Below, one piece after another: positions 1 to 11,759 of a stretch of 64,000 bases of DNA. Position numbers and translations under genes: made by a program. Positions within the stretch are counted from its first letter, which is position 1, and each line of letters starts with the position of its first letter. Under the pieces are notes generated by a model. That model did no database searches. It was not told where the DNA came from and saw nothing but the letters and a program-made list of their open reading frames with translations. Source of the stretch: Edaphovirga cremea (GTDB taxonomy: Bacteria > Pseudomonadota > Gammaproteobacteria > Enterobacterales > Enterobacteriaceae); NCBI RefSeq assembly GCF_003332275.1, contig NZ_QOVA01000005.1, forward strand, positions 1 through 64,000. The letters run 5' to 3'.

Positions 1-46
1 ATTTCTTGTTGAACGTTTGCAGTTGCCAGACCGCAAACTGTTTTAA
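1..46 (+). CDS. possible 3' end of an upstream gene (partial)
   Basis: An open frame enters from the window edge and ends at TAA (44-46), giving a 14-residue tail that ends RKLF. A perfect terminator hairpin lies 50 bases downstream on the same strand, which fits the end of a rightward gene convergent with nuoN. The stretch is too short to identify, and the frame could be open by chance. Confidence 0.3.
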   Translation, partial: FLVERLQLPDRKLF

Positions 47-96
47 CAAATCAAAAGGGGTTTTTATAACTGGCTCAAAGCTGAAAGCTTTACGGA

Positions 97-120
97 ACCT
101 CCAGCCTAGCTGGAGGTTTT
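97..120 (+). terminator. Rho-independent terminator of the upstream rightward gene
   Basis: Perfect 9-bp stem (97-105 with 109-117), a 3-base loop and a short T run at 117-120. It faces the gene that ends near position 46. Confidence 0.7.
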
Positions 121-128
121 CTGTGCAT

Positions 129-160
129 AAAAAAGCCGCTGGATTAACCAGCGGCTTTTA
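129..160 (-). terminator. terminator of the nuo operon
   Basis: Perfect 12-bp stem (131-142 with 148-159) with a 5-base loop. A-rich sequence on the left and T-rich on the right make it usable in both directions. It lies 25 bases past the nuoN stop codon, so it ends the whole nuo transcript. Confidence 0.85.
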
Positions 161-184
161 CGTTCAGTGTTGATAACCACTGAA

Positions 185-1642
185 TCAGAACATAGGTTGT
201 GCCATTTGCACCAGCGCGATCAACGGTTGTGGATAGATACCGAGGAACAACACCAGAATCGCAGAAATCAGTACAACCACACCGCCTGCAGTTAACGCCC
301 AGTTACTTGGCGTATCACGTTTCAGGGATTCAGGTGCATTGAGGAACAAGCTGACAGTGACACGCAAATAGTAGTAAAGACCAATGGCGCTACCGACAAC
401 TACCGCGCCAGTCAGCCACCACAGTTGCGCACTCACGCCCATCGCAATGACATAGAACTTACCGATAAAGCCCAGGGTCATCGGGATACCTGCCAGAGAC
501 AGCATCATTACCGTCATCACAGCAGAGAGAATCGGCTTGTGCCAGAACAGACCGCGGTAGGAGAACAGCGATTCTGCATCAGGCCCGGTATACGGACTGG
601 ACATCAGGCTGACGACACCGAAAGCACCGAGGGTGCTGAACAGATAACCGGCCAGATACACACCGGCAGTTTCCATCGCCAGTTGATGGGTTTGCACCGC
701 AATCAGCGCCACCAGCAGATAGCCCAGGTGCGCAATTGAGGAATAACCCAGCAGACGTTTGATGTTGCTCTGGCTGATGGCCATGATGTTACCGACCAGA
801 ATCGAGCAGAACGCGATGATAGCCAGAACCAGACGGACCGCTTCGCTGTCGGCAACCGGTGCATACAGAAACAGACGCATGACGACGGCAAAGATTGCAA
901 TCTTGCTGGCCGTAGCCAGAAAGGTTGAAACCGGTGCAGGTGCGCCCTGATAAACGTCTGGTGTCCAGAGTTGGAATGGCACCAAAGACAGTTTAAAACC
1001 GAGGCCAACAATCATCATGCCCAAACCGGCCAACAGCAACGGCTGATGCAGCATGCTGTCGCTCAGGCTTTTACCCAGCGCAACGAAAGTCAGGTTACCG
1101 GAGTCAGCGTACAGCAGCGCCATACCAAACAGCAGGAATGACGAGGCCGCGGCAGACAACAGCATGTATTTGATTGCCGCTTCCAGCGAACGCTTCTGGC
1201 GGTAGGCATAGCCAATCAACCCAAACAGCGGCAGTGAAATCAGCTCGATTCCCAGGAACAGTGCCGCAAGATGATTGGCGCACGCCAACAGAATGCCACC
1301 CATCGCGGCAATCAGTACCAATAAATAGAACTCTTCCTTGTTGTCCGGATAACCGGCCAGCCACGGATAAGCAAAGGTGCTGGTTGCCAGGCTGGCGAGT
1401 AATACCAGCCCGATGTAGAACATTGAGTAGCCATCAACCCGCAACAGCGGGGTGACTTCCATTGGGCCAGCCTGGCCGACAAAGTAAAGTGAAAGCAGCG
1501 CAATGTTGAGACCGATAACTGTCAGCGTCGCATTCACGAAATGGTCGCGTCGCCACGCAATGCACAGCATCACAACCACCACCGTCAATCCGACGATCAA
1601 CAGCGGTAACAGTGCGATCAGTTGTTGAGGAGTTATTGTCAT
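185..1642 (-). CDS. nuoN: NADH-quinone oxidoreductase subunit N
   Basis: Inner-membrane antiporter-like subunit of complex I that forms one of the proton-translocating channels of the membrane arm. The 485-residue protein has the same length as E. coli NuoN and consists almost wholly of hydrophobic helices. It shows the conserved proton-antiporter core, including the [15 protein letters not shown] segment near residue 217 and the downstream [11 protein letters not shown] motif. It is the last gene of the operon, 6 bases after nuoM, and is followed by a strong terminator. Its expression depends on the distant promoter upstream of nuoA. Nothing appears missing, and identification by family likeness is firm. 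Confidence 0.97.
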   Translation of the reverse strand: MTITPQQLIALLPLLIVGLTVVVVMLCIAWRRDHFVNATLTVIGLNIALLSLYFVGQAGPMEVTPLLRVDGYSMFYIGLVLLASLATSTFAYPWLAGYPDNKEEFYLLVLIAAMGGILLACANHLAALFLGIELISLPLFGLIGYAYRQKRSLEAAIKYMLLSAAASSFLLFGMALLYADSGNLTFVALGKSLSDSMLHQPLLLAGLGMMIVGLGFKLSLVPFQLWTPDVYQGAPAPVSTFLATASKIAIFAVVMRLFLYAPVADSEAVRLVLAIIAFCSILVGNIMAISQSNIKRLLGYSSIAHLGYLLVALIAVQTHQLAMETAGVYLAGYLFSTLGAFGVVSLMSSPYTGPDAESLFSYRGLFWHKPILSAVMTVMMLSLAGIPMTLGFIGKFYVIAMGVSAQLWWLTGAVVVGSAIGLYYYLRVTVSLFLNAPESLKRDTPSNWALTAGGVVVLISAILVLFLGIYPQPLIALVQMAQPMF

Positions 1643-1648
1643 GGCGAA

Positions 1649-3178
1649 TTACGGCCTTGTTGTTGGAATTGATGAAACTGACGATCCGAACCAGTGCTGC
1701 ACGTTGCTCATCGCCGCGCTCGACGTATCCAGAATCGGCTGCGGGTAAACCCCGAGCAGAACCAGCAATACGACCAGCAGCAGAATGATAAACAGCTCGC
1801 GCAACGACATTCCCGGCAGCGGTTGGTCCGATTTTGGTGCACCGTAATAAGCACGCTGCATCATTACCAACGCGTAAACCGAGGCAAATACCAGACCAAA
1901 GGTCGAAATAACCGTGATAACCGGTACCACCTGGAAACTGCCGAACAGGATCATAAATTCGCCGACAAAGTTACCGGTACCCGGCATACCCAGTGTCGCA
2001 ACCGCAAAGAACAATGATAGGGCCGGGATGAATTTTATCCGGCTCCACAAGCCTCCCATCAGACGCATGTCACGGGTATGCAGACGCTCGTAAAGCTGTC
2101 CGCAGATGATAAACATACCGGCAGCAGACAAGCCGTGTGCGATCATCTGAATCACCGCGCCCTGATAAGCCAGTTGACTGCCGGTATAAATGGCAATCAA
2201 TACAAAGCCCATGTGGGACACGCTGGTGTAGGCAATCAAACGTTTGATGTCGGTCTGTGAGAAGGCCATCCATGCGCCGTAGAAGATGCCAATCACACCT
2301 AACCACATGGCAATCGGGGCAAAGTCGTGCGATGCATTGGGGAACAGCGGCAGGCTGAAACGCAGTAAACCGTAAGCCGCGGTTTTCAACAGGATCCCCG
2401 CCAGGTCAACAGAACCTGCGGTAGGTGCCTGACTGTGCGCATCCGGTAACCAGCCGTGTAACGGAACCACTGGCATTTTTACTGCAAAGGCAATAAAGAA
2501 GCCCAGCATCAGTAAATATTCCACGCCGTAAGACATTGGCGTATTCAGCAGCAACTCGTAGTTGAAGGTCCAGACATTCGTCGCATTATAATGAACGAAC
2601 ACCAGCCCCAGGATGGCAATCAACATCACCAGACCACTGGCCTGCGTATAGATGAAGAATTTGGTGGCCGCATTGATACGAGTCTTGCCGTCCGACGCTT
2701 TGTGTCCCCACAAGGCAATCAGGAAGTACATCGGCACCAACATCATTTCCCAGAAGAAGAAGAACAGGAACATGTCGATGGCAAGGAACACCCCGATAAC
2801 GCCACCAAGGATCCACAGCAGGTTAAGGTAGAAGAAGCCCTGATAGCGTTGAATCTCACGCCACGAACAGAGCACTGCCAGCACCCCGAGCAGGCCGGTC
2901 AGTACCACCATCAGCAGGGACAGGCCGTCCAGTGCCAAATGGAATTCGATACCAAAACGTGGGATCCACGGCAGGACGAACTCAGATTGCCACTGCGGGA
3001 TACCCGCTGGCACGATTAATGAATATCCCCCCTGCAACCAGAATTGCAGAGAAAGTGCCAGAGTCAGCCCCATGGCAATCAATGCGATCCAGCGCGGTAA
3101 CCTGGTACCGAAACGCTCACACTGCCAACACAGCAGACCGCCGATAAAGGGGATAAGAATTAGCCAAGGTAGTAGCAT
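1649..3178 (-). CDS. nuoM: NADH-quinone oxidoreductase subunit M
   Basis: Second antiporter-like membrane subunit of complex I, part of the proton-pumping arm. At 509 residues it matches E. coli NuoM in length. Visible signatures are the conserved glutamate in the F-F-F-W-E-M-M-L-V-P helix near residue 144, the lysine in A-F-A-V-K-M-P-V-V-P-L-H-G-W-L-P-D-A-H near residue 234, and the D-I-K-R-L-I-A-Y-T-S-V-S-H motif. These charged residues sit in membrane helices and carry protons in this family. It is separated from nuoL by 107 bases, the longest gap in this half of the operon, and is followed 6 bases later by nuoN. Confidence 0.97.
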   Translation of the reverse strand: MLLPWLILIPFIGGLLCWQCERFGTRLPRWIALIAMGLTLALSLQFWLQGGYSLIVPAGIPQWQSEFVLPWIPRFGIEFHLALDGLSLLMVVLTGLLGVLAVLCSWREIQRYQGFFYLNLLWILGGVIGVFLAIDMFLFFFFWEMMLVPMYFLIALWGHKASDGKTRINAATKFFIYTQASGLVMLIAILGLVFVHYNATNVWTFNYELLLNTPMSYGVEYLLMLGFFIAFAVKMPVVPLHGWLPDAHSQAPTAGSVDLAGILLKTAAYGLLRFSLPLFPNASHDFAPIAMWLGVIGIFYGAWMAFSQTDIKRLIAYTSVSHMGFVLIAIYTGSQLAYQGAVIQMIAHGLSAAGMFIICGQLYERLHTRDMRLMGGLWSRIKFIPALSLFFAVATLGMPGTGNFVGEFMILFGSFQVVPVITVISTFGLVFASVYALVMMQRAYYGAPKSDQPLPGMSLRELFIILLLVVLLVLLGVYPQPILDTSSAAMSNVQHWFGSSVSSIPTTRP

Positions 3179-3223
3179 GGCGTTTTGTGTCCCTTATTTG
3201 AATAAACTTAAAACTTGCTGTCC

Positions 3224-3254
3224 GGCAGGTCGCTGAATGATCAACGTACCTGCC
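3224..3254 (-). other. intergenic hairpin between nuoL and nuoM
   Basis: A 7-bp perfect inverted repeat (3224-3230 with 3248-3254) lies in the 107-base gap between nuoL and nuoM. It has no T run, so it is more likely an mRNA-stability or processing structure than a terminator. Confidence 0.35.
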
Positions 3255-3285
3255 CTCCTCGCGTCGTTTTACAATGTGTTATTCA

Positions 3286-5133
3286 CTAAACTAATAACAA
3301 CAGAGCCAATACGACCACTGCACCCAAACTCATCGACGCTACGTACCAACGCACCTGCCCATTCTCACTGATTGCCAGACCAAGGTTACCCCAGCGGGTA
3401 AACACGGCAGGCAGAGTCATCAGTGAGTCCAACGGGTCGCGTCGCAGCAGTTTCGCCACTGCCAGATAAGGTTTGACGAAAACCTTATCGTACAGCCAGT
3501 CAAAGCCCCAGGCATGGAACCACCAAACCGTCAGGAACCGGCCCGGTGCGCTCTTCGCGATGCTATTGACCAGCGTACGCTTGCCGAGGTACAGCACCGC
3601 AGCCAGCAGGATGCCAACAACCGCGATAATGCCCGACGCGATTTCCAGCGTCATGACACTGCCGTGCGCCAACTCGGTGGTTTCTGGCAGTACACCGCGC
3701 AGTGGCGGGACAATCATCGCGCCAATGAAGGTGGACAGAACCATCAGCACGAGCAGCGGCAGATGATGGGTAATGCCTTTACCCGCATGAGCTTTAATTT
3801 TCTCTTCACCGTGGAAGACGATGAAGATCATGCGGAAGGTGTACAGCGACGTCATAAACGCGCCAGCCAGGCCAGCAATCATCAGGTTGAAATGACCATT
3901 TGCCAGCGCACCGGCAAGGATTTCATCTTTACTGAAGAAGCCCGCAGTGATGATTGGCAAGGCTGACAGCGCAGCACCACCGACCAGGAAGCAGACATAA
4001 ACCAGTGGAATGGATTTACGCAATCCACCCATCTTGAAGATATTCTGTTCGTGGTGGCAGGCAAGGATAACCGAGCCGGAAGAGAGGAACAGCAGCGCTT
4101 TAAAGAACGCATGCGTCATCAGATGGAAAATCGCCGCATCCCAAGCCTGAACGCCCAACGCCAGGAACATGTAGCCAATCTGACTCATCGTCGAATAGGC
4201 CAGGACACGTTTGATGTCGGTCTGCACCAGGGCAGCGAAACCCGCCAGTACCAGCGTAGCCGCACCAATGATGCCGACCAGATGCAAAATCTCTGGTGCC
4301 ATCAGGAACAGACCATGGGTACGTGCAATCAGGTAGACACCGGCAGTCACCATCGTTGCGGCGTGGATCAGTGCCGAAACAGGGGTTGGGCCAGCCATTG
4401 CATCTGCCAGCCACGTTTGCAGAGGCAACTGAGCCGACTTACCTACCGCACCGCCCAGTAACATCAGCGTTGCCCAGGTAATTGCCGTCGACCCCATTTC
4501 CAATTTCTGCGGTGCCAATACCATCAGTTCGCGAATATTCAAGGTACCCAGTTCGTGATAGAGAATGAACAGGGCAAACGCCAGGAACACATCGCCGACG
4601 CGGGTCACGAAGAAGGCTTTCATCGCAGCCACGCCGTTGGCCGGATTGGTGTAGTAGAAACCGATCAGCAAGTAGCTGCACAGACCTACACCTTCCCAAC
4701 CCAGGTACAACAGCAACAGGTTATCCGCCAGAACCAGAATGACCATGCTGGCGATAAACAGGTTGGTGTAGGCAAAGAAGCGCGAATAGCCTTCTTCACC
4801 GCGCATGTACCAGGATGCAAACATATGGATGAAGAAACCAACGCCGGTCACCACGGAGAGCATGGTCAGCGAAAGGCCGTCCAGCGTCAGCGTCGCCGCG
4901 ATGTTAAAATCGCCGACCTGCATCCAGTTCCACAGATTCTGGTTGAACACCTGAACGCCGGTGGCTTTCTGACTCAGAAAATCAATGGCGACATACACAG
5001 TGACCAGAGCAGCCAGACCGATAGATCCGACGCCTACCGTGGCTGCCGTATTTTCAGACCAGCGACCGCGGGAAAATGCCAGCAGCAAGAACCCAATCAA
5101 CGGTAGCAAAACAGTTAAATATAATAGGTTCAT
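3286..5133 (-). CDS. nuoL: NADH-quinone oxidoreductase subunit L
   Basis: Largest antiporter-like subunit of complex I, placed at the far end of the membrane arm and carrying the long lateral helix at its C-terminus. The protein is 615 residues (E. coli 613). Conserved motifs include [19 protein letters not shown] with the membrane glutamate near residue 144, and [17 protein letters not shown] with the membrane lysine near residue 229. In the second motif this protein has L-A-D-A-M where L-P-D-A-M is more usual. The start overlaps the end of nuoK by 4 bases, so the two are probably translationally coupled. Confidence 0.97.
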   Translation of the reverse strand: MNLLYLTVLLPLIGFLLLAFSRGRWSENTAATVGVGSIGLAALVTVYVAIDFLSQKATGVQVFNQNLWNWMQVGDFNIAATLTLDGLSLTMLSVVTGVGFFIHMFASWYMRGEEGYSRFFAYTNLFIASMVILVLADNLLLLYLGWEGVGLCSYLLIGFYYTNPANGVAAMKAFFVTRVGDVFLAFALFILYHELGTLNIRELMVLAPQKLEMGSTAITWATLMLLGGAVGKSAQLPLQTWLADAMAGPTPVSALIHAATMVTAGVYLIARTHGLFLMAPEILHLVGIIGAATLVLAGFAALVQTDIKRVLAYSTMSQIGYMFLALGVQAWDAAIFHLMTHAFFKALLFLSSGSVILACHHEQNIFKMGGLRKSIPLVYVCFLVGGAALSALPIITAGFFSKDEILAGALANGHFNLMIAGLAGAFMTSLYTFRMIFIVFHGEEKIKAHAGKGITHHLPLLVLMVLSTFIGAMIVPPLRGVLPETTELAHGSVMTLEIASGIIAVVGILLAAVLYLGKRTLVNSIAKSAPGRFLTVWWFHAWGFDWLYDKVFVKPYLAVAKLLRRDPLDSLMTLPAVFTRWGNLGLAISENGQVRWYVASMSLGAVVVLALLLLV

Positions 5134-5432
5134 CCGCGCATCTCACTGACAGTATCGATATTCAGGGTGTGACGACGGCGATAGAGTTGTAGCAGCAATG
5201 CCAGGCCAATACTGGCCTCCGCGGCTGCCAGACTGATCGCCAGAATATACATCACCTGACCATCCGCCTGGCTCCAGTAGCTGCCTGCAACAATAAAGGC
5301 CAATGCCGCAGCATTGATCATCACTTCCAGACTAATCAGCATAAACAGCAGGTTACGACGAATCAGCAACCCGGTCAGCCCCAGCACAAACAGAATGGCC
5401 GCCAGAATCAGGCCATGTTGTAGAGGGATCAT
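5130..5432 (-). CDS. nuoK: NADH-quinone oxidoreductase subunit K
   Basis: Small complex I membrane subunit (100 residues, same length as E. coli NuoK) with three transmembrane helices. It carries the two conserved membrane glutamates: one in the [11 protein letters not shown] segment near residue 36 and one in [12 protein letters not shown] near residue 72. Both are needed for proton transfer in the family. The gene overlaps nuoJ and nuoL by 4 bases each, a typical tightly coupled arrangement within the nuo operon. Confidence 0.97.
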   Translation of the reverse strand: MIPLQHGLILAAILFVLGLTGLLIRRNLLFMLISLEVMINAAALAFIVAGSYWSQADGQVMYILAISLAAAEASIGLALLLQLYRRRHTLNIDTVSEMRG

Positions 5433-5974
5433 GCTTTTTCCTCCGCTTTTCTTTTCGCTGTATCGCTACTCAGGATGTCACCCGGTTTATGTTCGCGTCC
5501 GACATGGAACGCCACAACCAGACCAGCCAGAAGTAGCATTGACGCCAGCTCGACCGCCAGAACGTAAGGCCCGAACAGGGCGATACCCACGGCTTTGGCA
5601 TCGACAACATTGCCGTCAATTCCCTGATCGTTCACGCTGCTGATGGCATAAATCAGCACCACGAGCAGCACCAGAGAGAGCAAACCCGGGCCTATCCATA
5701 CGGAAGGTTTCAGCCAGGCACGCTCCTGATCCTGAACCGAGTCACCCAGGTTCAGCATCATCACCACAAACACAAACAGCACCATGATGGCACCGGCGTA
5801 GACGATGATCTCCAGCGCACCGGCAAAGTAAGCGCCGAGCGAAAAGAACACTGCAGAGATCGCCAGAAGGGAGACGATCAGATACAGCAACGCATGCACA
5901 GGGTTGGTGTGCGAGATCACGCGGATCGTCGCAACAACGGCCACCAACGCTGCAATATAAAATGCAAATTCCAT
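5429..5974 (-). CDS. nuoJ: NADH-quinone oxidoreductase subunit J
   Basis: Membrane subunit of complex I with five predicted helices, located at the junction of the membrane and peripheral arms. I chose the ATG at 5974, giving 181 residues beginning M-E-F-A-F-Y, because E. coli NuoJ is 184 residues with the same start and because AAGGAG lies 8 bases upstream. The frame stays open further upstream to 6055, but that extension would run into the end of nuoI and is not conserved. The stop overlaps the nuoK start by 4 bases. Confidence 0.96.
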   Translation of the reverse strand: MEFAFYIAALVAVVATIRVISHTNPVHALLYLIVSLLAISAVFFSLGAYFAGALEIIVYAGAIMVLFVFVVMMLNLGDSVQDQERAWLKPSVWIGPGLLSLVLLVVLIYAISSVNDQGIDGNVVDAKAVGIALFGPYVLAVELASMLLLAGLVVAFHVGREHKPGDILSSDTAKRKAEEKA

Positions 5975-5987
5975 GCTTGCTGGCTCC

Positions 5988-6530
5988 TTAGGGCAACAGA
6001 CCTTTGACGTCGATCGGTTTGGCTTCGTTCTCAGCTTCACCTTTCGATTTGCCATCGATCGCCATACCGGATTGCCGGTAGAAATTATATTCCGGATACT
6101 TACCCGGGCCCGAGATCAACAGATCTTCTTTTTCGTAGACCAGATCCTGACGCTTGAACTCACCCATCTCGAAATCCGGCGTCAACTGGATAGCAGTAGT
6201 CGGGCAGGCTTCTTCACACAGGCCACAGAAAATGCAGCGCGAGAAGTTGATGCGGAAGAATTCCGGGTACCAGCGCCCATCTTTGGTTTCTGCTTTTTGC
6301 AGGGAAATACAGCTAACCGGGCAAGCAACTGCACACAGGTTACAGGCGACACAACGCTCTTCGCCGTCCGGATCGCGCGTCAGCACGATACGGCCACGGT
6401 AACGCGGTGGCAGGTAAACGGGTTCTTCCGGGTACATCAGGGTTTCACGCTTGCTGAACGCGTGCAGCCCGATCATCCAGATACTGCGTACCTGGGTGCC
6501 GAAACCAACCACTAACTCTTTTAATGTCAT
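5988..6530 (-). CDS. nuoI: NADH-quinone oxidoreductase subunit I (two 4Fe-4S clusters)
   Basis: Peripheral-arm subunit of complex I that carries iron-sulfur clusters N6a and N6b, which pass electrons towards NuoB. The 180-residue protein has two classic 8Fe ferredoxin motifs: C60-x2-C63-x2-C66-x3-C70 and C99-x2-C102-x2-C105-x3-C109, each followed by proline. All eight ligands are present. It lies 14 bases after nuoH and 13 bases before nuoJ. Confidence 0.98.
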   Translation of the reverse strand: MTLKELVVGFGTQVRSIWMIGLHAFSKRETLMYPEEPVYLPPRYRGRIVLTRDPDGEERCVACNLCAVACPVSCISLQKAETKDGRWYPEFFRINFSRCIFCGLCEEACPTTAIQLTPDFEMGEFKRQDLVYEKEDLLISGPGKYPEYNFYRQSGMAIDGKSKGEAENEAKPIDVKGLLP

Positions 6531-6544
6531 GGTTTATTCACCCC

Positions 6545-7522
6545 TTATTGAGCGTTGTACAAAATGACCGCAGCGGTCGCCAGCAGATTGAGCAATGTCA
6601 GCGGCAGGCAAACTTTCCAGCCAAACGACATCACCTGGTCATAACGCGGACGTGGCAACGAAGCACGAATCAGAATGAACATCATCATGAAGAACGCCGT
6701 TTTCAACGCAAACCAGATAAATGGCGGCAGGAATGGACCTTGCCAACCACCAAAGAACAGGGTGACGATCAGCGCGGAAACGGTCACGATACCGATGTAT
6801 TCCCCCACGAAGAACAGACCGAATTTCATCCCGGAATATTCAATGTGGTAGCCATCGGCCAGTTCCTGCTCGGCTTCCGGTTGGTCAAACGGGTGACGGT
6901 GACATACCGCCACACCCGCAATCGCAAAGGTAAGGAAGCCAAAGAACTGCGGGATAATGTTCCACATGTGTGCCTGTGAATTCACGATATCCTGCATGTT
7001 GAACGAACCCGCCTGCGCAACAACGCCCATCAGCGACAAACCGATGAACACTTCGTAGCTCAGCGTCTGGGCGGACGCACGCATCGCACCCAACAAGGAG
7101 TATTTGTTATTGCTTGACCAACCGGCAAACAGAACGGCATACACCGTCAAGCCTGCCATCATCAGGAAGAACAGGATACCGATATTCAGATCGGTAACCA
7201 CCCAGGTCGGGCTAACGGGTACGATGGCGAACGCCAGCAGCAATGATGTAAACGCAATCATGGGTGCCAGGGTAAAGATCACCCGGTCAGTAAAGTTAGG
7301 AACCCAGTCTTCCTTGAAGAACATCTTGATCATGTCCGCGACCAATTGCAGCGAGCCGCCCCAGCCGACACGGTTAGGTCCGTAACGGTTCTGGAACAGG
7401 CCGAGCAAGCGACGCTCACCGAAGCTCATGAATGCTCCGCAGGTTACAACAACCAGCAGAATCACCACCGCTTTCAGTATCGCAATCAGCACTTCGATCA
7501 CTTCAGGTGTGAGCCAACTCAT
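6545..7522 (-). CDS. nuoH: NADH-quinone oxidoreductase subunit H
   Basis: Membrane subunit of complex I that forms much of the quinone entry chamber and links the peripheral and membrane arms. The protein is 325 residues, as in E. coli. It shows the conserved [20 protein letters not shown] segment near residue 36 and an acidic quinone-chamber loop containing P-E-A-E-Q-E-L near residue 215. Its start overlaps the end of nuoG by 4 bases. Confidence 0.97.
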   Translation of the reverse strand: MSWLTPEVIEVLIAILKAVVILLVVVTCGAFMSFGERRLLGLFQNRYGPNRVGWGGSLQLVADMIKMFFKEDWVPNFTDRVIFTLAPMIAFTSLLLAFAIVPVSPTWVVTDLNIGILFFLMMAGLTVYAVLFAGWSSNNKYSLLGAMRASAQTLSYEVFIGLSLMGVVAQAGSFNMQDIVNSQAHMWNIIPQFFGFLTFAIAGVAVCHRHPFDQPEAEQELADGYHIEYSGMKFGLFFVGEYIGIVTVSALIVTLFFGGWQGPFLPPFIWFALKTAFFMMMFILIRASLPRPRYDQVMSFGWKVCLPLTLLNLLATAAVILYNAQ

Positions 7523-10242
7523 AGTGCAGCCTCCCGCAGATTCTCAACCGTGGCACCAACCAGAATCGGTGGGATGCCCGGCAAGCCCAGCGGCAGACCC
7601 ACTTGTCCCTGACTCAATGTGTCACTCAGGCGCACTGGCAGACGCAGTGTCTGACCTGCACAATTGAATTCCACCAGCGTGCCAAGATTCACACCGAGCT
7701 TCGCAGCATCCGTGGTGTTCACCATGACGTAAGGCTGTGGCATGCGTTGCTGAATCACAGCAGAACGCTGGGACATCTCTTCGCTGCCGAACAGGTGGTA
7801 ATAAGGGGCTACACACCACTTCCCTTGCGCGTTGAACGCAGCAGGGATGCTGTTGAAGTAGTCGAGGTTTCCCTCCCCTGCTTCAATCAGGCGCACACCT
7901 GGATCGCCATGACGCAGTGACCCACCCACTTCAGACTGGAATTTGTTCCATGCCTGCGGTGAGTTCCAGCCTGGAGCCCAGGCAAACGGGATCTGTTGGC
8001 GATCGGCCAGCGGACTGTTGTTCCCTTCCATGGAGAAGGCAAACATGGTGTCTTTATCTTGTGGTTGACGCGGTTCATGCACGCTGATATCAGCGCGCAT
8101 CGCAGTACGTCCGCTGGAGCGGTTTGGAGAACGCGCCAGTTTCTGACCACGGATACGGAAGGTCGCATCGGGCGCGGCTTCAACAATGCCTTTCAACTGC
8201 GGAAGTGCAGCCACACACGCTTCGATCACATGATCCAGTTGCGTCCAGTCGACGTGACGGCTGGTGAAGGTGGAATGCAGCGAATGCATCCAGCGCCAGC
8301 TTTCAAGCATCGCGACAGTGGTGTCGTAATACGCCGGATCGTAGACCTGGAAGAAACGCTGTGCGCGCCCTTCCTGATTCACCAGCGTACCGTCACTTTC
8401 TGCAAAGCTGGCGGCAGGAATAATCAGGGTGGCTTTATCCATCAACGCAGTGCGTTGATGATCGACCACAATCAGGTTGCTGACTTTTGCCAACGCAGCA
8501 TCCACTTTATCTGCCTGCGCATGACGGTAGAGATCGTTCTCCATCACAATAACGCTGTCGGCTTCACCACTTTCAAGCTGAGCCAACGCATCGTCCAGGG
8601 AACCACCACCAATCATTGACAGGCCGACACTGTTCGCCTCTGCAGCAACAAAGGTAATACCGACATCAGAACCACGGGCTTTCAACGCTTTCGCGACGTT
8701 TGCCGCGGCTTCAATGATCGCATCACTGCCTGCATTGGTGCCGGTAATGATTAATGGTTTCTTCGCACCAGCCAACGCCTGCACGATCACATCGATTTTC
8801 TTGTCCAAACCTTCAGCAAGATCGCTGACGGCTGGCGCTGCACTATCCAATGCATGGGCAATGGCGAAGCCGAAACGCGCCTGCTCATCAACCGAAGCGC
8901 GATAGTTCCACGCAGAAATATCGTCGAGACGGGTGTCATCAACATTGGTGGTAAACAGCGGATGCTTGGCGCGTTGACCAATATTCTGTATCGCCGCGAT
9001 CTGCCAGTCAGCCACTTTCTGCGCTGCCGCCATCTCACGGGCCTTGCCTTTCACCGCCTGACGGACTGACAGGGCAACACGCGCACCGGTCTGGGTAATA
9101 TCTTCGCCCAGCACCAATACCGCATCGTAGCCTTCAATCTCACGCAGTGGTGGCGTGTGAATGCCGCTGTTGCGCAGAATGTTCAGCATCAATTGCAGAC
9201 GTGATTGCTCACCCGCAGAGATACCGGTGTAGAAGTTTTCCGCGCCGACCAGTTCACGCAAAGCAAAGTTGCTTTCCAGACTCGCGCGCGAAGAACCGAT
9301 CCCGATAGTTTTCTTTGCATTACGCAAGATGCCAGCCGCGCCTTGCATGGCCTGTTCCGCATTCAGCGTAATCCAGTCGCTGCCGCGCAGTTGGCGAGGG
9401 TGTTTCGGGCGATCCTTCAGGTTGACATAGCCATAACCAAAACGGCCACGGTCACACAGGAAGTAGTGGTTGACGGTCCCGTTGTAGCGGTTTTCGATAC
9501 GGCGCAATTCGCCGTAGCGTTCACCAGGGCTGGTATTGCAACCGACGCTGCACTGCTGGCAGATGCTCGGGGCAAACTGCATATCCCACTTACGGTTATA
9601 ACGCTCCGAGTGGGTTTTGTCGGTGAATACGCCTGTCGGGCAGACTTCTACCAGGTTACCAGAGAACTCGCTTTCCAGCGTGCCATCTTCCGTACGACCA
9701 AAGTAGACGTTGTCATGCGCGCCATAGACGCCCAGATCGGTACCGTCCGCGTAGTCTTTGTAGTAACGCACACAACGGTAACAGGCGATACAGCGGTTCA
9801 TCTCATGTGAAATGAATGGACCGAGATTCTGGTTGTTATGGGTACGCTTACTAAAACGATAGCGACGGAAACTGTGGCCAGTCATCACTGTCATATCTTG
9901 CAGATGACAGTTACCGCCCTCTTCACAAACTGGACAGTCATGCGGATGGTTGGTCATCAACCATTCCACAACGCTCGCACGGAACTCTTGGGCTTCCTGA
10001 TCGTCGATAGAAATGAAAGTTCCGTCGGCAGCCGGTGTCATACATGACATTACTAAACGGCCGCGCGTATCTTCCGCGTTTTGGTATTGCTTTACCGCGC
10101 ACTGGCGGCAAGCGCCGACGCTGCCAAGCGCCGGGTGCCAGCAAAAATAAGGAATATCGAGGCCGAGAGAGAGGCAAGCCTGCAGCAGGTTTTCCGCTCC
10201 GTCTACATCATATTCTTTGCCGTCTACATGAATCGTAGCCAT
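7519..10242 (-). CDS. nuoG: NADH-quinone oxidoreductase subunit G (iron-sulfur, molybdopterin-like fold)
   Basis: Largest peripheral subunit of complex I, carrying several Fe-S clusters on the electron path from NuoEF. I chose the ATG at 10242, giving 907 residues that start M-A-T-I-H-V-D-G (E. coli 908). An in-frame ATG three codons earlier (10251) is only 2 bases from the GGAA Shine-Dalgarno motif and is less likely. The N-terminal 2Fe-2S domain has C34, C45, C48 and C67. A His-Cys cluster motif follows ([14 protein letters not shown]). The N-R-C-I-A-C-Y-R-C and I-C-Q-Q-C-S-V-G-C segments carry further clusters, and the rest is a molybdopterin-oxidoreductase-like fold. It is separated from nuoF by 146 bases of hairpin-rich sequence and overlaps nuoH by 4. 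Confidence 0.96.
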   Translation of the reverse strand: MATIHVDGKEYDVDGAENLLQACLSLGLDIPYFCWHPALGSVGACRQCAVKQYQNAEDTRGRLVMSCMTPAADGTFISIDDQEAQEFRASVVEWLMTNHPHDCPVCEEGGNCHLQDMTVMTGHSFRRYRFSKRTHNNQNLGPFISHEMNRCIACYRCVRYYKDYADGTDLGVYGAHDNVYFGRTEDGTLESEFSGNLVEVCPTGVFTDKTHSERYNRKWDMQFAPSICQQCSVGCNTSPGERYGELRRIENRYNGTVNHYFLCDRGRFGYGYVNLKDRPKHPRQLRGSDWITLNAEQAMQGAAGILRNAKKTIGIGSSRASLESNFALRELVGAENFYTGISAGEQSRLQLMLNILRNSGIHTPPLREIEGYDAVLVLGEDITQTGARVALSVRQAVKGKAREMAAAQKVADWQIAAIQNIGQRAKHPLFTTNVDDTRLDDISAWNYRASVDEQARFGFAIAHALDSAAPAVSDLAEGLDKKIDVIVQALAGAKKPLIITGTNAGSDAIIEAAANVAKALKARGSDVGITFVAAEANSVGLSMIGGGSLDDALAQLESGEADSVIVMENDLYRHAQADKVDAALAKVSNLIVVDHQRTALMDKATLIIPAASFAESDGTLVNQEGRAQRFFQVYDPAYYDTTVAMLESWRWMHSLHSTFTSRHVDWTQLDHVIEACVAALPQLKGIVEAAPDATFRIRGQKLARSPNRSSGRTAMRADISVHEPRQPQDKDTMFAFSMEGNNSPLADRQQIPFAWAPGWNSPQAWNKFQSEVGGSLRHGDPGVRLIEAGEGNLDYFNSIPAAFNAQGKWCVAPYYHLFGSEEMSQRSAVIQQRMPQPYVMVNTTDAAKLGVNLGTLVEFNCAGQTLRLPVRLSDTLSQGQVGLPLGLPGIPPILVGATVENLREAAL

Positions 10243-10263
10243 AGTCAGCATGCTTCCACGTGG

Positions 10264-10378
10264 CCCAACCTTTCGGTGGGCGTTAATCAAAAATTCTTGC
10301 CGGGTTGGCGATTATCATCTCAGGCGACGTAAAACCCATTCGGGTTGGCTTTACGCGCAGCGGGCTCACCGTCCGCTG
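10264..10378 (-). other. run of three hairpins between nuoF and nuoG
   Basis: The 146-base gap between the nuoF stop and the nuoG start contains three successive stem-loops. One is at about 10264-10282 (GCCC..GGGC type). The second is a two-layer stem at 10329-10354 (GTAAA/TTTAC around ACCC/GGGT). The third is a 6-bp stem at 10358-10378. None has a T run. They probably affect mRNA processing or stability within the operon. Confidence 0.45.
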
Positions 10379-10388
10379 ACTGATGCCC

Positions 10389-11759
10389 TTACCAACGCTG
10401 CTTGAGCAGGTTATTGGACTGAATACCGCCGATAGCACGCGCATTGCTGTAATGCTGCTTGGCGATACCCGCCTCAAACTCTTCCCGGAAATATTTAATG
10501 GCGCTTTGCAGCGGCTCAACGGCACCCGGTGCGTGGGCGCAGAATGTTTTACCCGGACCGAGGAAGCGGCAGAGCTGCTCCAGGGTTTCGATATCGCCAG
10601 GCTGACCTTCGCCACGCTCCAGCGCACGCAGGATCTTCACACTCCACGGCAAACCATCGCGGCACGGCGTACACCAGCCACAGGATTCACGCGAAAAAAA
10701 CTCTTCCAGGTTGCGTACCAGCGAGACCATGTTGATCTCATGGTCAACGGCCATCGCCAGCGCAGTCCCCAAACGGCTGCCTGCTTTACCAATATTTTCG
10801 AAGTCCATCGGCAGATCGAGGTGGTCGCTGGTCAGGAAGTCTGTTCCTGCGCCGCCGGGTTGCCAGGCTTTGAATTTAAGCCCGTCGCGCATGCCGCCAG
10901 CATAGTCTTCCAGAATCTCACGAGCGGTGATACCAAACGGCAACTCCCACAGTCCAGGGTTTTTCACCCGGCCTGAAAAGCCCATCAGTTTGGTTCCGGC
11001 ATCGCTACTCATGCCTGCGGAAATACCTTTGTACCAATCACCCCCGTATTCAATGATCGCCGGAACGTTACAGAGCGTTTCGACGTTATTCACGCAGGTT
11101 GGTTTGCCCCAGGCACCTGAGGAAGCAGGGAATGGTGGCTTGGAACGTGGATTGGCGCGACGGCCTTCGAGCGAGTTGATCAGTGCGGTTTCTTCCCCGC
11201 AGATATAACGGCCAGCGCCGGTATGTACGATCAGCTCAAAATCAAAACCGCTGCCGAGAATATTTTTACCCAGCAGGCCAGCTTCGGTCGCTTCGGCAAT
11301 GGCGCGGCGCAGATTCACCGCAGACTCAATATATTCACCGCGCAGGAAGATATAGCCACGATAGGCTTTCAAGGCGAAAGCACTGATCAGCATACCTTCT
11401 ACCAGCAGATGAGGCAGTTGCTCCATCAACAGGCGGTCTTTGTAGGTCCCCGGCTCCATTTCGTCGGCATTGCACAGCAGGTAACGGATGTTCATGCTCT
11501 CGTCTTTTGGCATCAGGCTCCACTTCAGTCCCGTGGAGAAGCCTGCACCACCGCGCCCTTTCAGGCCCGCGTCCTTGACCAGAGAAACAATCTCATCCTG
11601 CGACATCCCTTTCAGTGCTTTTTCAGCGCCGACATAACCGTTTTTGCTGCGGTATTCATCCAGCCACACTGGCTGTTCATCATCACGCAAACGCCAGGTC
11701 AGCGGGTGCTTCTCGGCGGTACGGATGATTTCTCTTGGCGTATAACCCGTTGTTGTCAT
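10389..11759 (-). CDS. nuoF: NADH-quinone oxidoreductase subunit F (NADH/FMN site)
   Basis: Catalytic subunit that oxidises NADH with FMN and holds 4Fe-4S cluster N3. The protein has 456 residues, slightly longer than E. coli NuoF (445). The glycine-rich NADH/FMN segment [13 protein letters not shown] is near residue 68. The cluster ligands appear in [12 protein letters not shown] near residue 357, with a fourth cysteine in G-K-T-F-C-A-H-A near residue 402. The gene overlaps nuoE by 4 bases. The extra length lies at the C-terminus. Confidence 0.97.
   Translation of the reverse strand: MTTTGYTPREIIRTAEKHPLTWRLRDDEQPVWLDEYRSKNGYVGAEKALKGMSQDEIVSLVKDAGLKGRGGAGFSTGLKWSLMPKDESMNIRYLLCNADEMEPGTYKDRLLMEQLPHLLVEGMLISAFALKAYRGYIFLRGEYIESAVNLRRAIAEATEAGLLGKNILGSGFDFELIVHTGAGRYICGEETALINSLEGRRANPRSKPPFPASSGAWGKPTCVNNVETLCNVPAIIEYGGDWYKGISAGMSSDAGTKLMGFSGRVKNPGLWELPFGITAREILEDYAGGMRDGLKFKAWQPGGAGTDFLTSDHLDLPMDFENIGKAGSRLGTALAMAVDHEINMVSLVRNLEEFFSRESCGWCTPCRDGLPWSVKILRALERGEGQPGDIETLEQLCRFLGPGKTFCAHAPGAVEPLQSAIKYFREEFEAGIAKQHYSNARAIGGIQSNNLLKQRW

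Noticed and set aside
5975..6055. N-terminal extension of nuoJ
   Set aside because: It runs into nuoI, is not conserved, and a good Shine-Dalgarno sequence supports the internal start.
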